The notes under the pieces are model-generated. The model had not been told where the DNA came from, did not search any database, and saw nothing but the letters and a program-made list of their open reading frames with translations. Below, piece after piece: positions 44,794 to 56,589 of a DNA stretch of 64,000 nt. The stretch is from positions 74,204,100-74,268,099 of the forward strand of contig NC_068939.1 in the NCBI RefSeq assembly GCF_016801865.2, given 5' to 3'. Source of the DNA: Culex pipiens pallens. Taxonomy: Eukaryota; Arthropoda; Insecta; Diptera; Culicidae. Position numbers and translations under genes: made by a program. The stretch's first letter is position 1; each line of letters begins with the position of its first letter.

Positions 44794-46637
44794 TTAAAAG
44801 ATTTATGGAATTAAGGTTGTAGTATATTTCTATTGTTCACTTCTTATTTGGATCAACAATTATTTCAGATTTTTGTCTCTACCTCTTCTCTCAAAAAATC
44901 GGGAAGCAAAGAAAAAGTATTTCAGAACTTTACCATATTGATGAAAAACATCTTAAATTGATTGTTATCTGAGTTTGATAATAATAATTAATGAATTTAT
45001 AAATCAAAACAATGCACTTTTTTGCATTTAGGTAACTTAAGATTTCTAAGAGATTCGAAAAAATCATGAAGTTAATTAAAAAAAATGTGTAATAATTTCT
45101 CTGATATTTTTGAAATTTTCAACAGTATTATTAGACTTGTGAGGTATTTTTTATTGATGTTTTTTTATTGAAAATTTCGAAGCATTTCGTAAATTCATTA
45201 ATTCAAATTGAAAATTTTCAAATTTCACAATAAAAACAAGATTTAATTATTTTGTTTTTAAAACATATATAGAAGCCATAAATAATACATAGCTAATTCA
45301 TAAAATTGCATGAAAGACACGAATATTTCATTTTTACGAACTTTTTCTTCCAAATTATGATTTAGATTTGGGCAAAGTTTCATAAAAAAAAAACTTTTTT
45401 TTCAGTGCATTTTGTTATGTTGTCCTTTCCAGAATCATTTCTAATCGACTTTTTTGTTTTCAATGGAACAGAGTTTAAATTTTACTTCTAGAGCAAGAAT
45501 CAGTAAAAAATAATGCATTTATTTAAAGAAACACACGGCGTTACGTTTAAGTTTTTCTTCCCCCGATAATAGCAAGTAAGAGTATAGAGAGCGCGCCTAC
45601 ACGATTCGGAGCAAAACAGTGTAAAATTTATAAACTTCCTAGAACCCCCGCCGGAAATCGGAAGTTCACGAGGATCATCCAACCAGGAACCATATTTTTA
45701 TTACCAAAGCAAGAGTGAGAAAAAATGAGGAGAGTGTAAGAAGGCGCGCGAAACGTTCCGTAACGCCTGCGAAGTGCGTTACATTTAGTGTAGACACAAA
45801 CCCACAGCTAGCGTCGGGTCGGTGGTACCACAGTTGATTGCAATACGGAAAACGAAATCGTAACATAAATCGCTAGAAAAGTTGCTTATTTTTTTTGTAA
45901 ACATTGTTTTTAAAAATTAAACAGGAAGGCAGAGAGTAGGCCACGGCGCGCGATTGACTAACGAGCATTTATATTAACCATATGTACTTAATATTACTAC
46001 CCACTATTATTGTAACGATTTGTATACTCTAGGAAGCGAACGCGTTTGTAAGAGGAAACACCAATAGACTATTTTACTATCACTACTAATGATATAAACG
46101 TTTAGGCCAACAAGCGACTTATTAATCCATTAAAACACACACACACACACACACACACTTTACTTTGTACATGTTTGTGATAATTTATTGAATCTCTCGT
46201 CGTATATTTTTTGAGTGTGTATAAGTTTCTCGCCAGAAGTTTAATGAAACCGCAAAACTTAACAAAACCGAAGAAACCGACGGAAAATGCCACGATGAAC
46301 GAAAGTTTCTATGGAAAACCGAGTTGTACAAATTATTTTGTTTGCCCCTCCTTCGTCCCTCTCATAACTATTAAAAGAATTGCCGTTAACTAAAAAGTAT
46401 CGCTGCAAACAACACGTTTATTCTACTCTACTATAGTTACAATTCTCAATCTGAATAGCAGCAGCCGCAGCAACATTAACAAACTATCATTCTAACGATT
46501 AAACAATCTACAAGCAGATATTTTAAACAACAAAAAACGTGTATCCTGTAATCACGCAGTTCAGTTTACTCTTATTAATAAACTACACCTACTACTCTAC
46601 CCCGGAAAACAATTATAGCAAGATCTAAAAAGCAGAA

Positions 46638-46643
46638 AATAAA
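46638..46643 (+). terminator. Candidate poly(A) signal AATAAA
   Basis: The last AATAAA of the unique 3' block; another lies at 46577-46582. Sequence downstream turns T-rich ('cgtgtcttttttatta'), as expected beyond a cleavage site. Confidence 0.45.
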
Positions 46644-46659
46644 AATGAACATTTCGAAA

Positions 46660-48334
46660 ATTAAGCGTGTCGTGTCTTTTTTATTATCCCCCTCAAAATC
46701 GTCTTAAAAATGTGATGCCACATGCAACTCTTCTGGAAGATCTTCCATTTTTGAAAAGCTTGGCTGCCCTGCCACCTAACGTTATTTTATGAAACCTTCA
46801 ACAAGCGTAACGCATGGTAATTTTTTGTTTCAACCTGTAGATGGCCAGAACTTGATTAGTTCATGGGGTTTACAAAAGATGCATTTATGAAAAAAAAAAA
46901 CTTTTTAAATCTACATTATTTGACAAAAGTATCGATCATCCCAAAAAAAGCTGTTTCAAATTCCAGAATGATCGAGCGTTCAACCTGTTGCGTTTCCATG
47001 CCATCGCTTTTGATCCAGAGTTTACCGAAAAACGACTAACCGTAATAGCTGCCATGCTTATTAGCACCTCAATGTGAAAACTAGATCAACCATGTGCAGC
47101 ACGTAGGACTCTGTTGATTTTTCTGATCTTTACTGGCGTGTTTATCGATCATCGGATTTAGAAGTTCAAAGTTGTGACATTTTTGAATTTTTACAGAAAA
47201 ACTAATATTGCCAAATATTGTGAAAACTTGGAACTGAAACATGACTGTTGTATTTCAATGAGGAGTTTGTTACTTGCTACTATATTTCAGCTACTGATTT
47301 GATATTTATTTATAAATGAATATCATAATAAAAAGACTTGACATCCATCTTAAATCGTAAAATGTATAAAGTGAGTTCCAAAACAGCTTCAAATATCTAT
47401 TATGTTGATAAATTAATCAAAATTTTGTTTTTTTTTTTAAATAATTCGACAATTTTACAAACATGCTTTTTCAGTTGGCTAACTGATAGGATAAATATTT
47501 CATTCGTGAATGTTTGGCTTAATTTTTAAAATAAAAATTAACATCAGTGCTTTTCTGTTCTCCTACTTCAACAACACGCAACAGCGACGAACCGCCCTCA
47601 TTCTCCATACAAACTCTTGAAAAACACCATTCGGCCATGTCTGAATATTTTTGAAAAATTTAAAGTGCACGTATTTCTGGTGACCCTAAACTTCATGCTT
47701 CCTCTCGAGTTGAGCCAACGCAGTCATTTTTGTCAATTTTTGTAGGTCAGTGTTATTGCACTGATGTTTTGCCAATGCAACCCAATAAATGAAATTAAAT
47801 TCGAAAGTGCAACGACAACCATATTTTTCAGCATAATTTTAATACCAATTTAATTTTTTTAACTCTGCAACAGAGGATAACTTTCTTATTAGATGTGAGA
47901 TAATAGACATATTTTTCTGATGAAAATACAGCGGTTTAAAAAATAAAAATGTCGAGAAAATCAATGTGGTAGAAACCTGAATAGTAAATAAGCTTACGCA
48001 AATATTAAAACGAGTCAAATTAAAAAGCTGTCAAAGGCAAACTTATGGGAAATTGGACGAGCTTTCCGGTAAAAATATTTTCGAGACTGAAAAATCAAGT
48101 CTGTCATATAGAAATTGCCAAAAACCACCAAAAAACCTATTTTTTCGACATTTTAATTTTTTAAACCGCTGTATCTTCCCAAGGATTGGACATAGGACAA
48201 TGGTCAATATGGAGACTTTTATGTAAAATTGTCTGGCAAATCGATTCCCACTATCGGTTTTTAAAAATTTTGACGTTTAGACCACTTAAAAAATAGTTTT
48301 AGTAAATGATTTTTGTATTTTTTTAGGAGAGACA
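46660..48334. other. Intergenic AT-rich sequence with a small palindrome
   Basis: Mostly unassigned. The segments 47930-47965 and 48140-48175 are reverse complements ('cagcggtttaaaaaat' type), probably the core of an old foldback. Confidence 0.4.
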
Positions 48335-48336
48335 TA

Positions 48337-49193
48337 CAGTCATCCCACATATTCGGAACACTTTTATGATAATTTGTCAATAGCATGCCAAATGCATCTT
48401 TTCTGTTGAACCTACTAATTTTAAGACCTTTATTTGGACATTCCTTTGCTATTTTTTGTGGGTCTCGTGGCGCAGGGGTAGCGGCTTCGGCTGCCGATCC
48501 CGATGATGCTATGAGACGCGGGTTCGATTCCCGCCTTATCCACTGAGCTTCTATCGGATGGTGAAGTAAAACGTCGGTCCCGGTTTCTCCTGTCTCGTCA
48601 GAGGCGCTGGAGCAGAAATCCCACGTTAGAGGAAGGCCATGCCCCGGGGGGCGTAGTGCCAATAGTTTCGTTTCGTTGCTATTTCAGTGGTAAAAGTAGT
48701 ACTTTTTAAATAAAAACTGCATTTCAAGACGATTTTAGTCAGAGCGGCAAAACACTGCTTCCAAATTGCCTGTTCCATAATTGTGATTTGTTATTGTGCC
48801 TTCCGCAATTGTGGAACACCTGAATTTAAATGAAATTTTCACAAAAAAGTTATCAAACCATTCATAAAACATTACAAAGCATGAGTTTTAATGGTTTCAG
48901 TTAGTGAAGTCATTACTTTGTAAAAAAATATGTACTCATGGAGAGAACCAAAGTTTGTTTACATCCGTAAGAAAAAAGTGTTCCGAATTTGTGGATTTCA
49001 AGGGTCAAAGTTTTTCTTTGAAAATTTTATATAAAACGTAAAAAAATACTGTCGGTCAATACATCAACCGAAAGATCGCAAGAAAAGCTATCGCATAAAG
49101 GTAAAAGCAAATCATTATGTTCAATTATCGGTTTCCTATGATTTTTTGAACATTGGCCGATCTGTAAACTGTTCCGAATATGAGGGATGACTG
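48337..49193. mobile_element. TA-flanked TIR element (CAGTCATCCC) carrying a SINE
   Basis: Ends CAGTCATCCCACATATTCGG and CCGAATATGAGGGATGACTG are flanked by TA (48335-48336, 49194-49195). A 'gttccgaattt'-like motif recurs internally. The SINE at 48455-48675 interrupts it; without SINE and duplication the element is about 0.63 kb. Confidence 0.82.
48455..48675 (+). mobile_element. tRNA-derived SINE, 9-bp TSD
   Basis: It is flanked by TTGCTATTT (48446-48454, 48676-48684). A box TGGCGCAGGGG (perfect) and B box GGTTCGATTCC (perfect) lie at tRNA spacing. The body at 48548-48583 matches 32 of 36 bases of the body of the SINE at 37263-37298, although the tRNA heads differ. The 3' end is a short 'gtttcgtttcg' repeat rather than poly(A). 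Confidence 0.87.
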
Positions 49194-49195
49194 TA

Positions 49196-50095
49196 CCATC
49201 CTGCATTTTTTGTCAGTCTTTTTGTAACATCTTAGGCTATTTCCTCGCAAATTTTGAACAAAAAAAATCGTGACATCACCTTAAAATTTGACTTTTAAAC
49301 TGAAAAATCAAAAAATCTTATAGAAGTGGCGGGTTTTTTTTATTTCAGTGTATTTTTTCCAGAAAGCCTGTCCAATTTTCTACAAGTTTGTGTTTGACCA
49401 CTTTTTGATACGACGCAACGGCTTCGAGATACAGTAATTTTTAAATTACAAAATACAAAAAAAAATAACTTACAACCTTCTCAAATGTTATTTTCGAGTA
49501 CAATTGGCTTCATAGACACATAGAAAAATGGCTTAGAAAGATCTAGGATAACATGTCTACAAAGTTTCATTGAAATCGGAGGGGGTCGGGTACAAGAGTA
49601 CCAGAAAAATTCCTGATTTGAGCTGGAATTGCTGATCAGCATGCTGTTTTTACATATAGGACATTTATGCGATTATGGTCAGTATGTGAATACAAAATGA
49701 CGAGAAATTTTGTTGTTAATTAAAGTAAATGGTGTACGAATTCGCACTGTATTTGAATTTTAAGGCTTAAATATTTAAATTTTCAAAATTTTCAATACGG
49801 TTATCGAAAGAAACGACATGTTGTGGAAATATCAACTTTGAAAATCCTTTTACAGATTTAATACATAAAAAGTTTTGCGTCATTGAAATGGAATTGTGTG
49901 AAAGTTTTAGTAATTTACACTTAAAAAATCTAATATAGTGCAAATCATAACAAAATTTAGGGTCCTTTACAAACAATCGTAAACTTACAAAATGTCTTGT
50001 TTTTTGATACTCAGATTAGGCAGTTGCAAATATTTTTTGACGTTTATGTTTCCCGATTCTGAAATCAAAAATGCGTTTTGAAATGCATTTTACAC
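49196..50095. other. Intergenic AT-rich sequence
   Basis: No gene or clear repeat is recognised. Short frames have no support. Confidence 0.4.
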
Positions 50096-50097
50096 TA

Positions 50098-50567
50098 CAC
50101 CCAAAGGAAAAATATATCTCAAAATCTGCAACATTGGATTTGCTGCAGAAAATGTCATATTTTATAACATTTTTTGCAGCAAGCCCGTAGATCATTTTTG
50201 TCCGCGTGTAAAAATTTCAGCGATCTGCAGTTCTCACCAACACATATAAAGCTGGCCCGTCCCCGAGCAACACTCCAAAGAGAAGCATATGTTGGTGCTC
50301 TTTCACTCACTTTTCATCAAGCGTCCATGGCGCGGTAGTATCTTGTCGGATCAATTACCAAGAAGTTGGTGGTTCAATCCTCTTTCTGCTAAGTGTTTTT
50401 TTTGTGAAATACAACCAAAAAGTCGTCGGTAATGTCGATAATTGTCGGTAACGGGCAAAAATGTCATACTCCTATATCGCAAAAAATGCATGAGGACAGA
50501 TTTCATGCAGATTCTGATATACTTTCATGCCGCCATGCATCACAATCATGCGACTGCCAGTTGGGTG
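50098..50567. mobile_element. 470-bp TA-flanked CACCCA-ended element with tRNA-like boxes
   Basis: Ends CACCCAAAGG and CAGTTGGGTG are flanked by TA (50096-50097, 50568-50569). Inside, TGGCGCGGTAG (50328-50338) and GGTTCAATCC (50371-50380) resemble A and B boxes 43 bp apart. The ends match the 419-bp elements but the interior differs, so the terminal repeats recur with different tRNA-like cores. Confidence 0.65.
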
Positions 50568-50751
50568 TAGGCAACCATTAGTTTACAAAATATATATGTA
50601 TTGCGGTACTGTTCAACGAAGGATAATGCATTTCGAATTGGTTTCAGTTGCTTACACTTCAACTACACTTAACGTTTTGAAGATTTATGATAAATAAATA
50701 TTTACCCCCTGATTTTTCGGGCTGATTTTGAAAGGATTGTCAACGGCCTTA

Positions 50752-50985
50752 CACCCAGAACTGGACATCGGCATACGAGAGGATAAAGAGCACGATTCGG
50801 TAGTAAAATGGTACTGTGTGCGGACTGAGAGGATAAATCCCGAAATTACCGAGCGTACTTTACTCATGGGTTCATCTTCAAAAAAAGTTCATCTATAAAA
50901 AAAAGTACCGGTTCCGAGACTCGAACCCAAGACCTTCAGCATATTGAACCGTGCCTTTGCCGTATGGGCCACCGGAAAAATTTAG
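50752..50985 (-). mobile_element. Partial CACCCA-ended element with tRNA-like boxes
   Basis: Starts CACCCAGAACTGG after TA (50750-50751). On the minus strand an A-box-like TGGCCCATACGG and a B box GGTTCGAGTCT are present. The phrase 'aaaaaaagttcatc' is shared with the 419-bp copies. The far terminal repeat is missing. Confidence 0.6.
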
Positions 50986-51229
50986 AATTAGTTCATTTTA
51001 TGAAGCTACCTGAACTGAGTTATCGTCGAATACTTATCAACGATAAAATTATGGTGTTTAGATAACGATAACGATACTTCTATTGTTATTGTCCTGAGGA
51101 TTGCAAATGTTAATAAAAATTTCGTTTAAATTATTTGTTCGCTCCATTTCAAAAATTTGTCTAAACAGTTTGTGGGCGAAAAAACATTTCTTCTATTTAT
51201 TTTTTTCATCGAAAAAACTATCAACGATG

Positions 51230-52079
51230 TCGATGTAAAATCGAATTTGAAATCAAAAAGTACTTTAGTGAAATTTGATAAATTGCACCGTTTTCAAGTT
51301 ATAGCCATTTTCAGGTAACTTTTTTCAAAATAATCCCAGTCATTCATTTTTTTTTAAATAGTGCCCATGTTTGCCCAGTTTTCAAAAAAAAATTTTGAAG
51401 AGCTGAGAAAATTCTCTATATTTTGCTTTTGAACTTTGTTGATAAGAGCCTTAGTTGCTGAGATATTGCCATGCAAAGGTTTAAAAACAGGAAAATTGAT
51501 GTTTTCTAAGCCTCCCCCAAAAAACTCAACATTTTCTAATGTCGATATCTCAGCAATGTTAAAATATAAAAGATTCGGGAAATTTTGCGATCTTTTCGAA
51601 AACAATATTTTAAAATTTTAAAATCAAAACTAACATTTTAAAAGGGCGTAATATTGAATGATTTTGCACATTCTGGAAATTTCTGAAAAGTTGGCATTTG
51701 ATGTCCTCTAAAACATACCAGAAAATAAAAAAATTAAAATAATGTTGTTTTGCAAATCAAGTTTTTGTGACAAAAAGTGAAATTAAAAATCACCAATTTT
51801 TTTACCGTGTATCATTTTTTTCAGTGTAGTCCTTATCCATACCTACAACTTTGCTCAAGACACCAAATCGATCAAAAAATTCCTTCAAAAGATACAGATT
51901 TTTGAATTTTCATGTATCATTTTTGTATGGACAGCTGTCGAATTTGTATGGAAAATTATATGAACGAACTTATGATGCAAAATGGCTTCTTTGGGCATAC
52001 CAAAGGCACCAATAAAGTTTTAGCCGGATTAAAAATTACAATAAAAAATCGAATGACCGAAATCTCAGAGAATTGCTCA
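51230..52079. mobile_element. Partial F1 foldback (centre and right arm)
   Basis: It begins within the left arm and continues through the right arm to GAATTGCTC at 52079. It includes 'gcaaatcaagttttt' and 'atacctacaactttgc', which are the pre-insertion versions of the LINE and 419-bp element sites at 14079 and 19800. Confidence 0.8.
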
Positions 52080-53850
52080 GTTCAAAATCCGTTAAAATTA
52101 TCAAAAACCTAAATTATAGGAAAAGTGCAATTTTCATTGAGAGAATATTATAACTTTTTATGTATAAATCTCTGATGTGGTACATAACCAGGTTTATAAT
52201 ATTTTTTCCAGCCACTTCATGAAAACTGTGAATACTTTTTGAAAACCATTGTACTGGTCATCTAGCCTGAAATAATATATTCAAATAAATCTGTATAAGG
52301 CTAGAGCAACACTTTTTTTTTAAACACAAAACAGGATATTTAAAATAACTTTCATAAAAATAAAACATAACAATAAAACAAGAACAAACATTAAATAATA
52401 ACGTTTATATTCAATGAATTAACAAATTTCAATCAAACACCCCTGCCATTTAAAGTCTCCTATCAACAGCGGGGCACGCGGCTCGTCTAAATGAATAAAA
52501 ACATGAAAGAGGACAAAAACTCAATGAGGCAATCAAATGAAGTAACACACACAGACACACACATTTACCGTCACCGGCATCAATCTTGCAAGTTTTGTTT
52601 TTGCTGGCCTCTCTCTCTCTCTCTCTCCACCACACCACTCGAAGTCGTCACCGATTAATGATGGCTGTGTGGTAGACTTTGATAACTGTGCGCCACTCCA
52701 CGAATGTGGTTGTAAACCGGCGACGACGACGGCGACTCATTCCGGTTCCATGTGTTTTGACGTCGAGCCGAACCACGTGCTCGCCGGGTCGTCATCGGAC
52801 GTCGTCGTCGTTTTTCTATGATGACTGTCATGAATAATTGAGGTTTTTTGCTTGTTCTGTTTGCACCATCGTTTATCCATTTATTAATAGTTTTTTGTCG
52901 TGTGCATTTATGACGTTCCGTTTTAGTTTGTATGATTTTTTTTAAGGACGTTGAAGGTCACCCAATTTGACCTTTGCACTTAAACCGTTTTAATTTATTC
53001 ATAATAAAAAGGTTAAAAGTTCATTGCAACGAACGAGACTTGGCAAATAAGCACCAAATGTTTGTCGAATTTCGTCACGTCAAAAAAAAAATGCACGAAA
53101 AGAACAAACTGCAAGAAATGGACAAAAATAAAACAAATTTAAAAATAAGAACCAAAATACACGCGCACACGGCGGCACTCACTTGGCACTCTTCAAACCT
53201 CACTTTAGTTTGAAATGTGTGCGTTGAGATCGTCATTACAATCATTGAAATGAAATGAAGAAAAAAAATAAAAACCAGCGTGGAAAGCAACCAGAACTTG
53301 TGTGTGCGTTGTGTCTTAAAACGATTCTGTTTGCTTAAATTATTCACTAAATTAAGCGCGCACGCGCTCTCGCAGTTTCTCGTGAGATTTCTTACCGAGA
53401 GAGAATCGGGAAGTGCGAGAGAGACACTCAACGGCACTCAAAGCGGTCGCATGGTGATTTGTTTCGGTTTTGTTTTGGTGTGGCACTTCTTGATGGTGTG
53501 AGTGTGGTGAGAGTTGTAAAAACTCACGTGTTCTTTGAGGGAATACTTGGACAGGGGTTCCAAAAAGATTTAATTGTTAACTTATACTTTATCACATTCA
53601 TATCCAGAGTATTTTTTTTTTGAAATAGGACATATTGGAGAGCTATTGTGTTTCATATGGTCCTTTTCGAAAAAAAAAAAAAACTCCAAATATAAGCATC
53701 AAACTTGTTGAACAGTGGGGACAGTTGACAATCATCCACAGTTCATGATAACTTTGGAGTGGTAGGGGTCATACATAAACTCAACAATCAAAAATTATCT
53801 TAATCAAAGTGCGCTTTCGGATAATCGAGTCTGGACTGTAATAAGAAATG
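52080..53850. other. Intergenic region
   Basis: AT-rich to 52440, then single-copy-looking DNA with a (TC)n run near 52609-52627, CA-rich runs and GC-richer CG-repeats around 52715-52815. No gene is supported. Confidence 0.4.
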
Positions 53851-53856
53851 ATGCTT

Positions 53857-53862
53857 TTTATT
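53857..53862 (-). terminator. Poly(A) signal of the MBF2-like gene
   Basis: AATAAA on the minus strand, about 46 nt beyond the stop codon, giving a short 3' UTR. Confidence 0.7.
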
Positions 53863-53907
53863 GTAAAAGTCCTTAAAAAGTTTTGACATATTTTTCACTG
53901 CCCTTCA

Positions 53908-54334
53908 CTAGTTGCACATCGCTAGAATATTCGCACTAAGTTTTCCACCATGGAGTGACGAAACTAAAATCGAAGTAGTAGCCGCAGCAGCCGTTCCGAC
54001 GCCACCGGCCAAAACCGACGCACTGAACGGAGTTGATCCGTCGTTCCAGACCCGGATGTAGCGGACCGTGCCAGCCTGTAATACAGAAACAAAAAAATCG
54101 TTAATTTTTCAATTTGGCAAGTTCTTTGAGCTTTGTACTAACCGCCTGGGCAAAGGTGAACGCTTGGTAGACTGGAACGGCGCTGAACGCATTTCTGTTG
54201 ATCGATGAGCTAAAACAAGGAGTCATGTTTGGCAGATAACTTCCGTAAACGTACTCGGAACTTTGACCACTGGCGGTGCTTGCTGTGAGCAGGGTAATTA
54301 ATATGAACAAACGTTGCGAACGTTTCAAAAACAT
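53908..54334 (-). CDS. Secreted MBF2-like peptide, two exons (119 aa)
   Basis: Exon 1 is 54334-54143 (64 codons) and exon 2 is 54075-53908 (55 codons plus TAG). The 67-bp intron has donor GTTAGT and acceptor TATTACAG in phase 0. The product starts with a signal peptide (MFLKRSQRLFILITLLTAST, likely cut near SGQ). The mature part has a YVYGSYLPN segment, then GTVRYIRVWNDG and SVLAGGVGTA, a pattern matching the small secreted MBF2 / salivary-peptide family of insects: a tyrosine-rich start, an 'IRV-D' strand and a Gly-rich turn. Cysteines at 40 and 118 could pair. A TATA box and initiator lie upstream. The function of most family members is unknown; secretion is inferred from the signal peptide. 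Confidence 0.85.
54076..54142 (-). other. Intron of the MBF2-like gene (67 bp)
   Basis: It starts GTTAGTAC and ends TGTATTACAG on the minus strand. The size is typical for dipteran short introns. Splicing joins FTFAQA to AGTVRYIRV without a frame change. Confidence 0.85.
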
Positions 54335-54362
54335 GCTTTCTTTTAGAGTTTGCGAAACGTTT

Positions 54363-54395
54363 TAACTGCATTTGGACGCATTCTTCAGCTTATAT
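54363..54395 (-). promoter_or_regulatory. TATA box and initiator of the MBF2-like gene
   Basis: On the minus strand, ATATAAGC (54395-54388) lies about 28 bp before a GCAGTTA initiator-like site (54369-54363). This gives a 5' UTR of about 30 nt before the ATG at 54334. Confidence 0.65.
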
Positions 54396-54507
54396 TGCAA
54401 TGTCTTGGAGAAAGAGGCATCCATCGAAATGAAGGTGAAAGGATAAAAGGACCGGTTTATGCATTGGTTTCAAAATACAGGCTAATTCTCGAGATAATCA
54501 TGTTCTA

Positions 54508-54649
54508 CACGGAGAAAAATCAGTTCTCAAAATCGTGAACAAGCGTTCATGAAATACGGAACCACGAACATTTTTTTTCCAGATTTCATGATACGTATTT
54601 CAAAAACGTACCGCTTGTTCACGATTTTGGGATGTGATTTGTCCCAGTG
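54508..54649. mobile_element. Diverged CACGGAG-type MITE, 142 bp
   Basis: TA-flanked; it starts CACGGAGAAAA and shares 'aaaatcgtgaacaagcgttc' with 216-398, but its right end has drifted to CCAGTG. It lies about 110 bp upstream of the MBF2-like promoter. Confidence 0.7.
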
Positions 54650-54651
54650 TA

Positions 54652-55970
54652 CCAGTGCAGCAATTCTGATTCTGATTCTGAGGCATACCATTCGCAACCG
54701 CAATTCAGTGGGGGCATCTGATGTAATCGGGCACCTAATGTTGGCTTATCAGCTCTTTTGGTGTTCAAATAATGCTAAATAAGCTGTATAAATAGTGGAA
54801 ATCAGCGAATCGCTATTGTCAAAATATACAACGCCCTTAAAATTTGTCTAAAACTATTTTTTTGTTCGAAAATCACAATTTAAAACGAAATTTTGTTAGT
54901 ATTTTTGTAGAATATAAAAATCAATATAAAGTGGGATTTCCCATTAAAACAAATTAATGAAATGAAATGTGGACGCACTCATTTGGTTCTTAATTTTGGG
55001 AAGTTTGTTCGTTCTGGTTTGATTTGATTAGTTTAAAATTTCCATTTGAAGCTTAGCCGGTCTAATACATGTCTATTAGATCAAAGTGTAGATTTTCATC
55101 AAATAATATGATTGAGCTAGTTATATGATTTAAGCTTGAAAAGCATTACAAATGTAATGAAAATATAGATTCTATGACTGTTTCAAAAATTTCCCGGGAT
55201 TTCAAAAATATTTTTCCCGTTTCTCAGGAAATACAAATCTTGGAAAATTGGAAGACCTAATATCTTTTCATTTGAGAGATCACTTGAGACAAAACTGAAA
55301 CGAATGCACCGGTTTGAAGAAAATCAATCCATCTAGTACATTTACAAATGTTTGTTGTCAATTCTTCTTATAAGTTGAGTTTCTATGGTCTACCAAAACA
55401 TATAAATGAATTCTAGTTTTTAGGGAATTTCTATCCATTCCAAAGCACTGCTCTAAAATCCGTTGAAAATTTTGAACAGGCAGTAAAATATTTCTACCTA
55501 ATTTCAGAAAACAAATAAATTATAAAAAGAATGTTTTTATTTAATACATTACTTGATCAAATTTTAAAAACTTTAAATTATCCATTAAATTTTGAGCTCC
55601 CCCTTTTTGCCTTTGCCCTCTCTTCAAAAACCAAGGTGCTAACCAAAAAATTAACTTCAAAAATTCGTTGGGAATAGCCTTGCATAAACTGCAAAAAGTT
55701 TTAAAATGCATTTTGACAAAGAACTTTGTCCTAAGGGCACTGTCTACGGGTGTCAATCCAAAATTTCGCGAAGCGAAAGTGTAACGATTTTCTGTCGTTT
55801 TTCAAATGCTTATATCTTCCCCCCCATTCAAACAATCTTTATGTTTTACACACCAAACGAAAGGGGAAGTCTTAAAGTACAAGTTGACTACCTCACAAAG
55901 TTGATAAAACTTTATTAAAGTACTTAAAAGTTAAGATGAAAATAAAAAATGAATGCAAGAAAAATCCCGG
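54652..55970. other. Intergenic AT-rich sequence
   Basis: No supported gene or repeat; short frames only. Confidence 0.4.
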
Positions 55971-56078
55971 CTGCTGATTGGCTGAAAGCACGTAGCAAAT
56001 GTTGCTTCCTCTCCTGCTTTCGCAAAACTCTCACGCGAGAGTTTGGCACAACTGTTGCCACATTTCATGCGAACTATA

Positions 56079-56589
56079 TCGTCGCCATCGTGCTAACTTG
56101 TCGTACGTGCATTTTGGGCCAAATTGAGTTAAGAACGCCATTTTGTGCAGCTCACAATGCCTCATCTTTTGACCTTCACAGATCCCCGAAATTCGATTTC
56201 AATCCTGAGATATTCAATGAAAACCAAAAAAGCTCCGAAAATTTTTGTCACTCTACATATAAAAGAAGTTTCAATCCTGTCGTGCTATCTTGTCACTCTC
56301 TGAAAATTGATGTAAGTGCGACAAAGGGCAAAGGGATTTCAGGTCAGGATGCGTTTGTCGCACGTACAAGCTAGACTACCGTAAACATTTGTAATTATAA
56401 CTCGGGACTCCAGCAACCAACTTCAACAAAACTTCGGGACAATGCACAGAATGGTCAGCCAAACAAAACGTGTTTGTTATTGTTTACATTGCGTGCTTTC
56501 GTTTTTGTTTATTCAAGGTCAAACATTAAAACGCGTTTTTCTCGGAACGTCAAAATGGCGGGTGCGACATGATAGCACGACGACGTCGA
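56079..56589. mobile_element. 511-bp TCGTCG-type MITE, complete copy 3
   Basis: It interrupts the repeat at 'gaactata'/'tataagctagc'. The uninterrupted paralogue 'gaactatataagctagc' at 57459-57475 shows insertion with duplication of TA. Termini TCGTCGCCATCGTGCTA and the complement of 'agcacgacgacgtcga' match at 20 of 25 positions. Confidence 0.85.

Larger units (their letters stand above)
43302..46650 (+). other. Possible long 3' UTR of the large gene
   Basis: No further exon follows the stop. Two elements interrupt it (43785-44014, 44401-44793). The part from about 45480 to 46650 is free of palindromes and single-copy-looking, includes a (CA)n run at 46132-46159, and ends with AATAAA at 46577-46582 and 46638-46643. 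Assignment to this transcript is inferred from strand, continuity and poly(A) signals. Confidence 0.4.

Noticed and set aside
48455..48545. A tRNA gene
   Set aside because: A and B boxes are perfect, but there is no good acceptor stem and the unit is the head of a SINE with target duplications.
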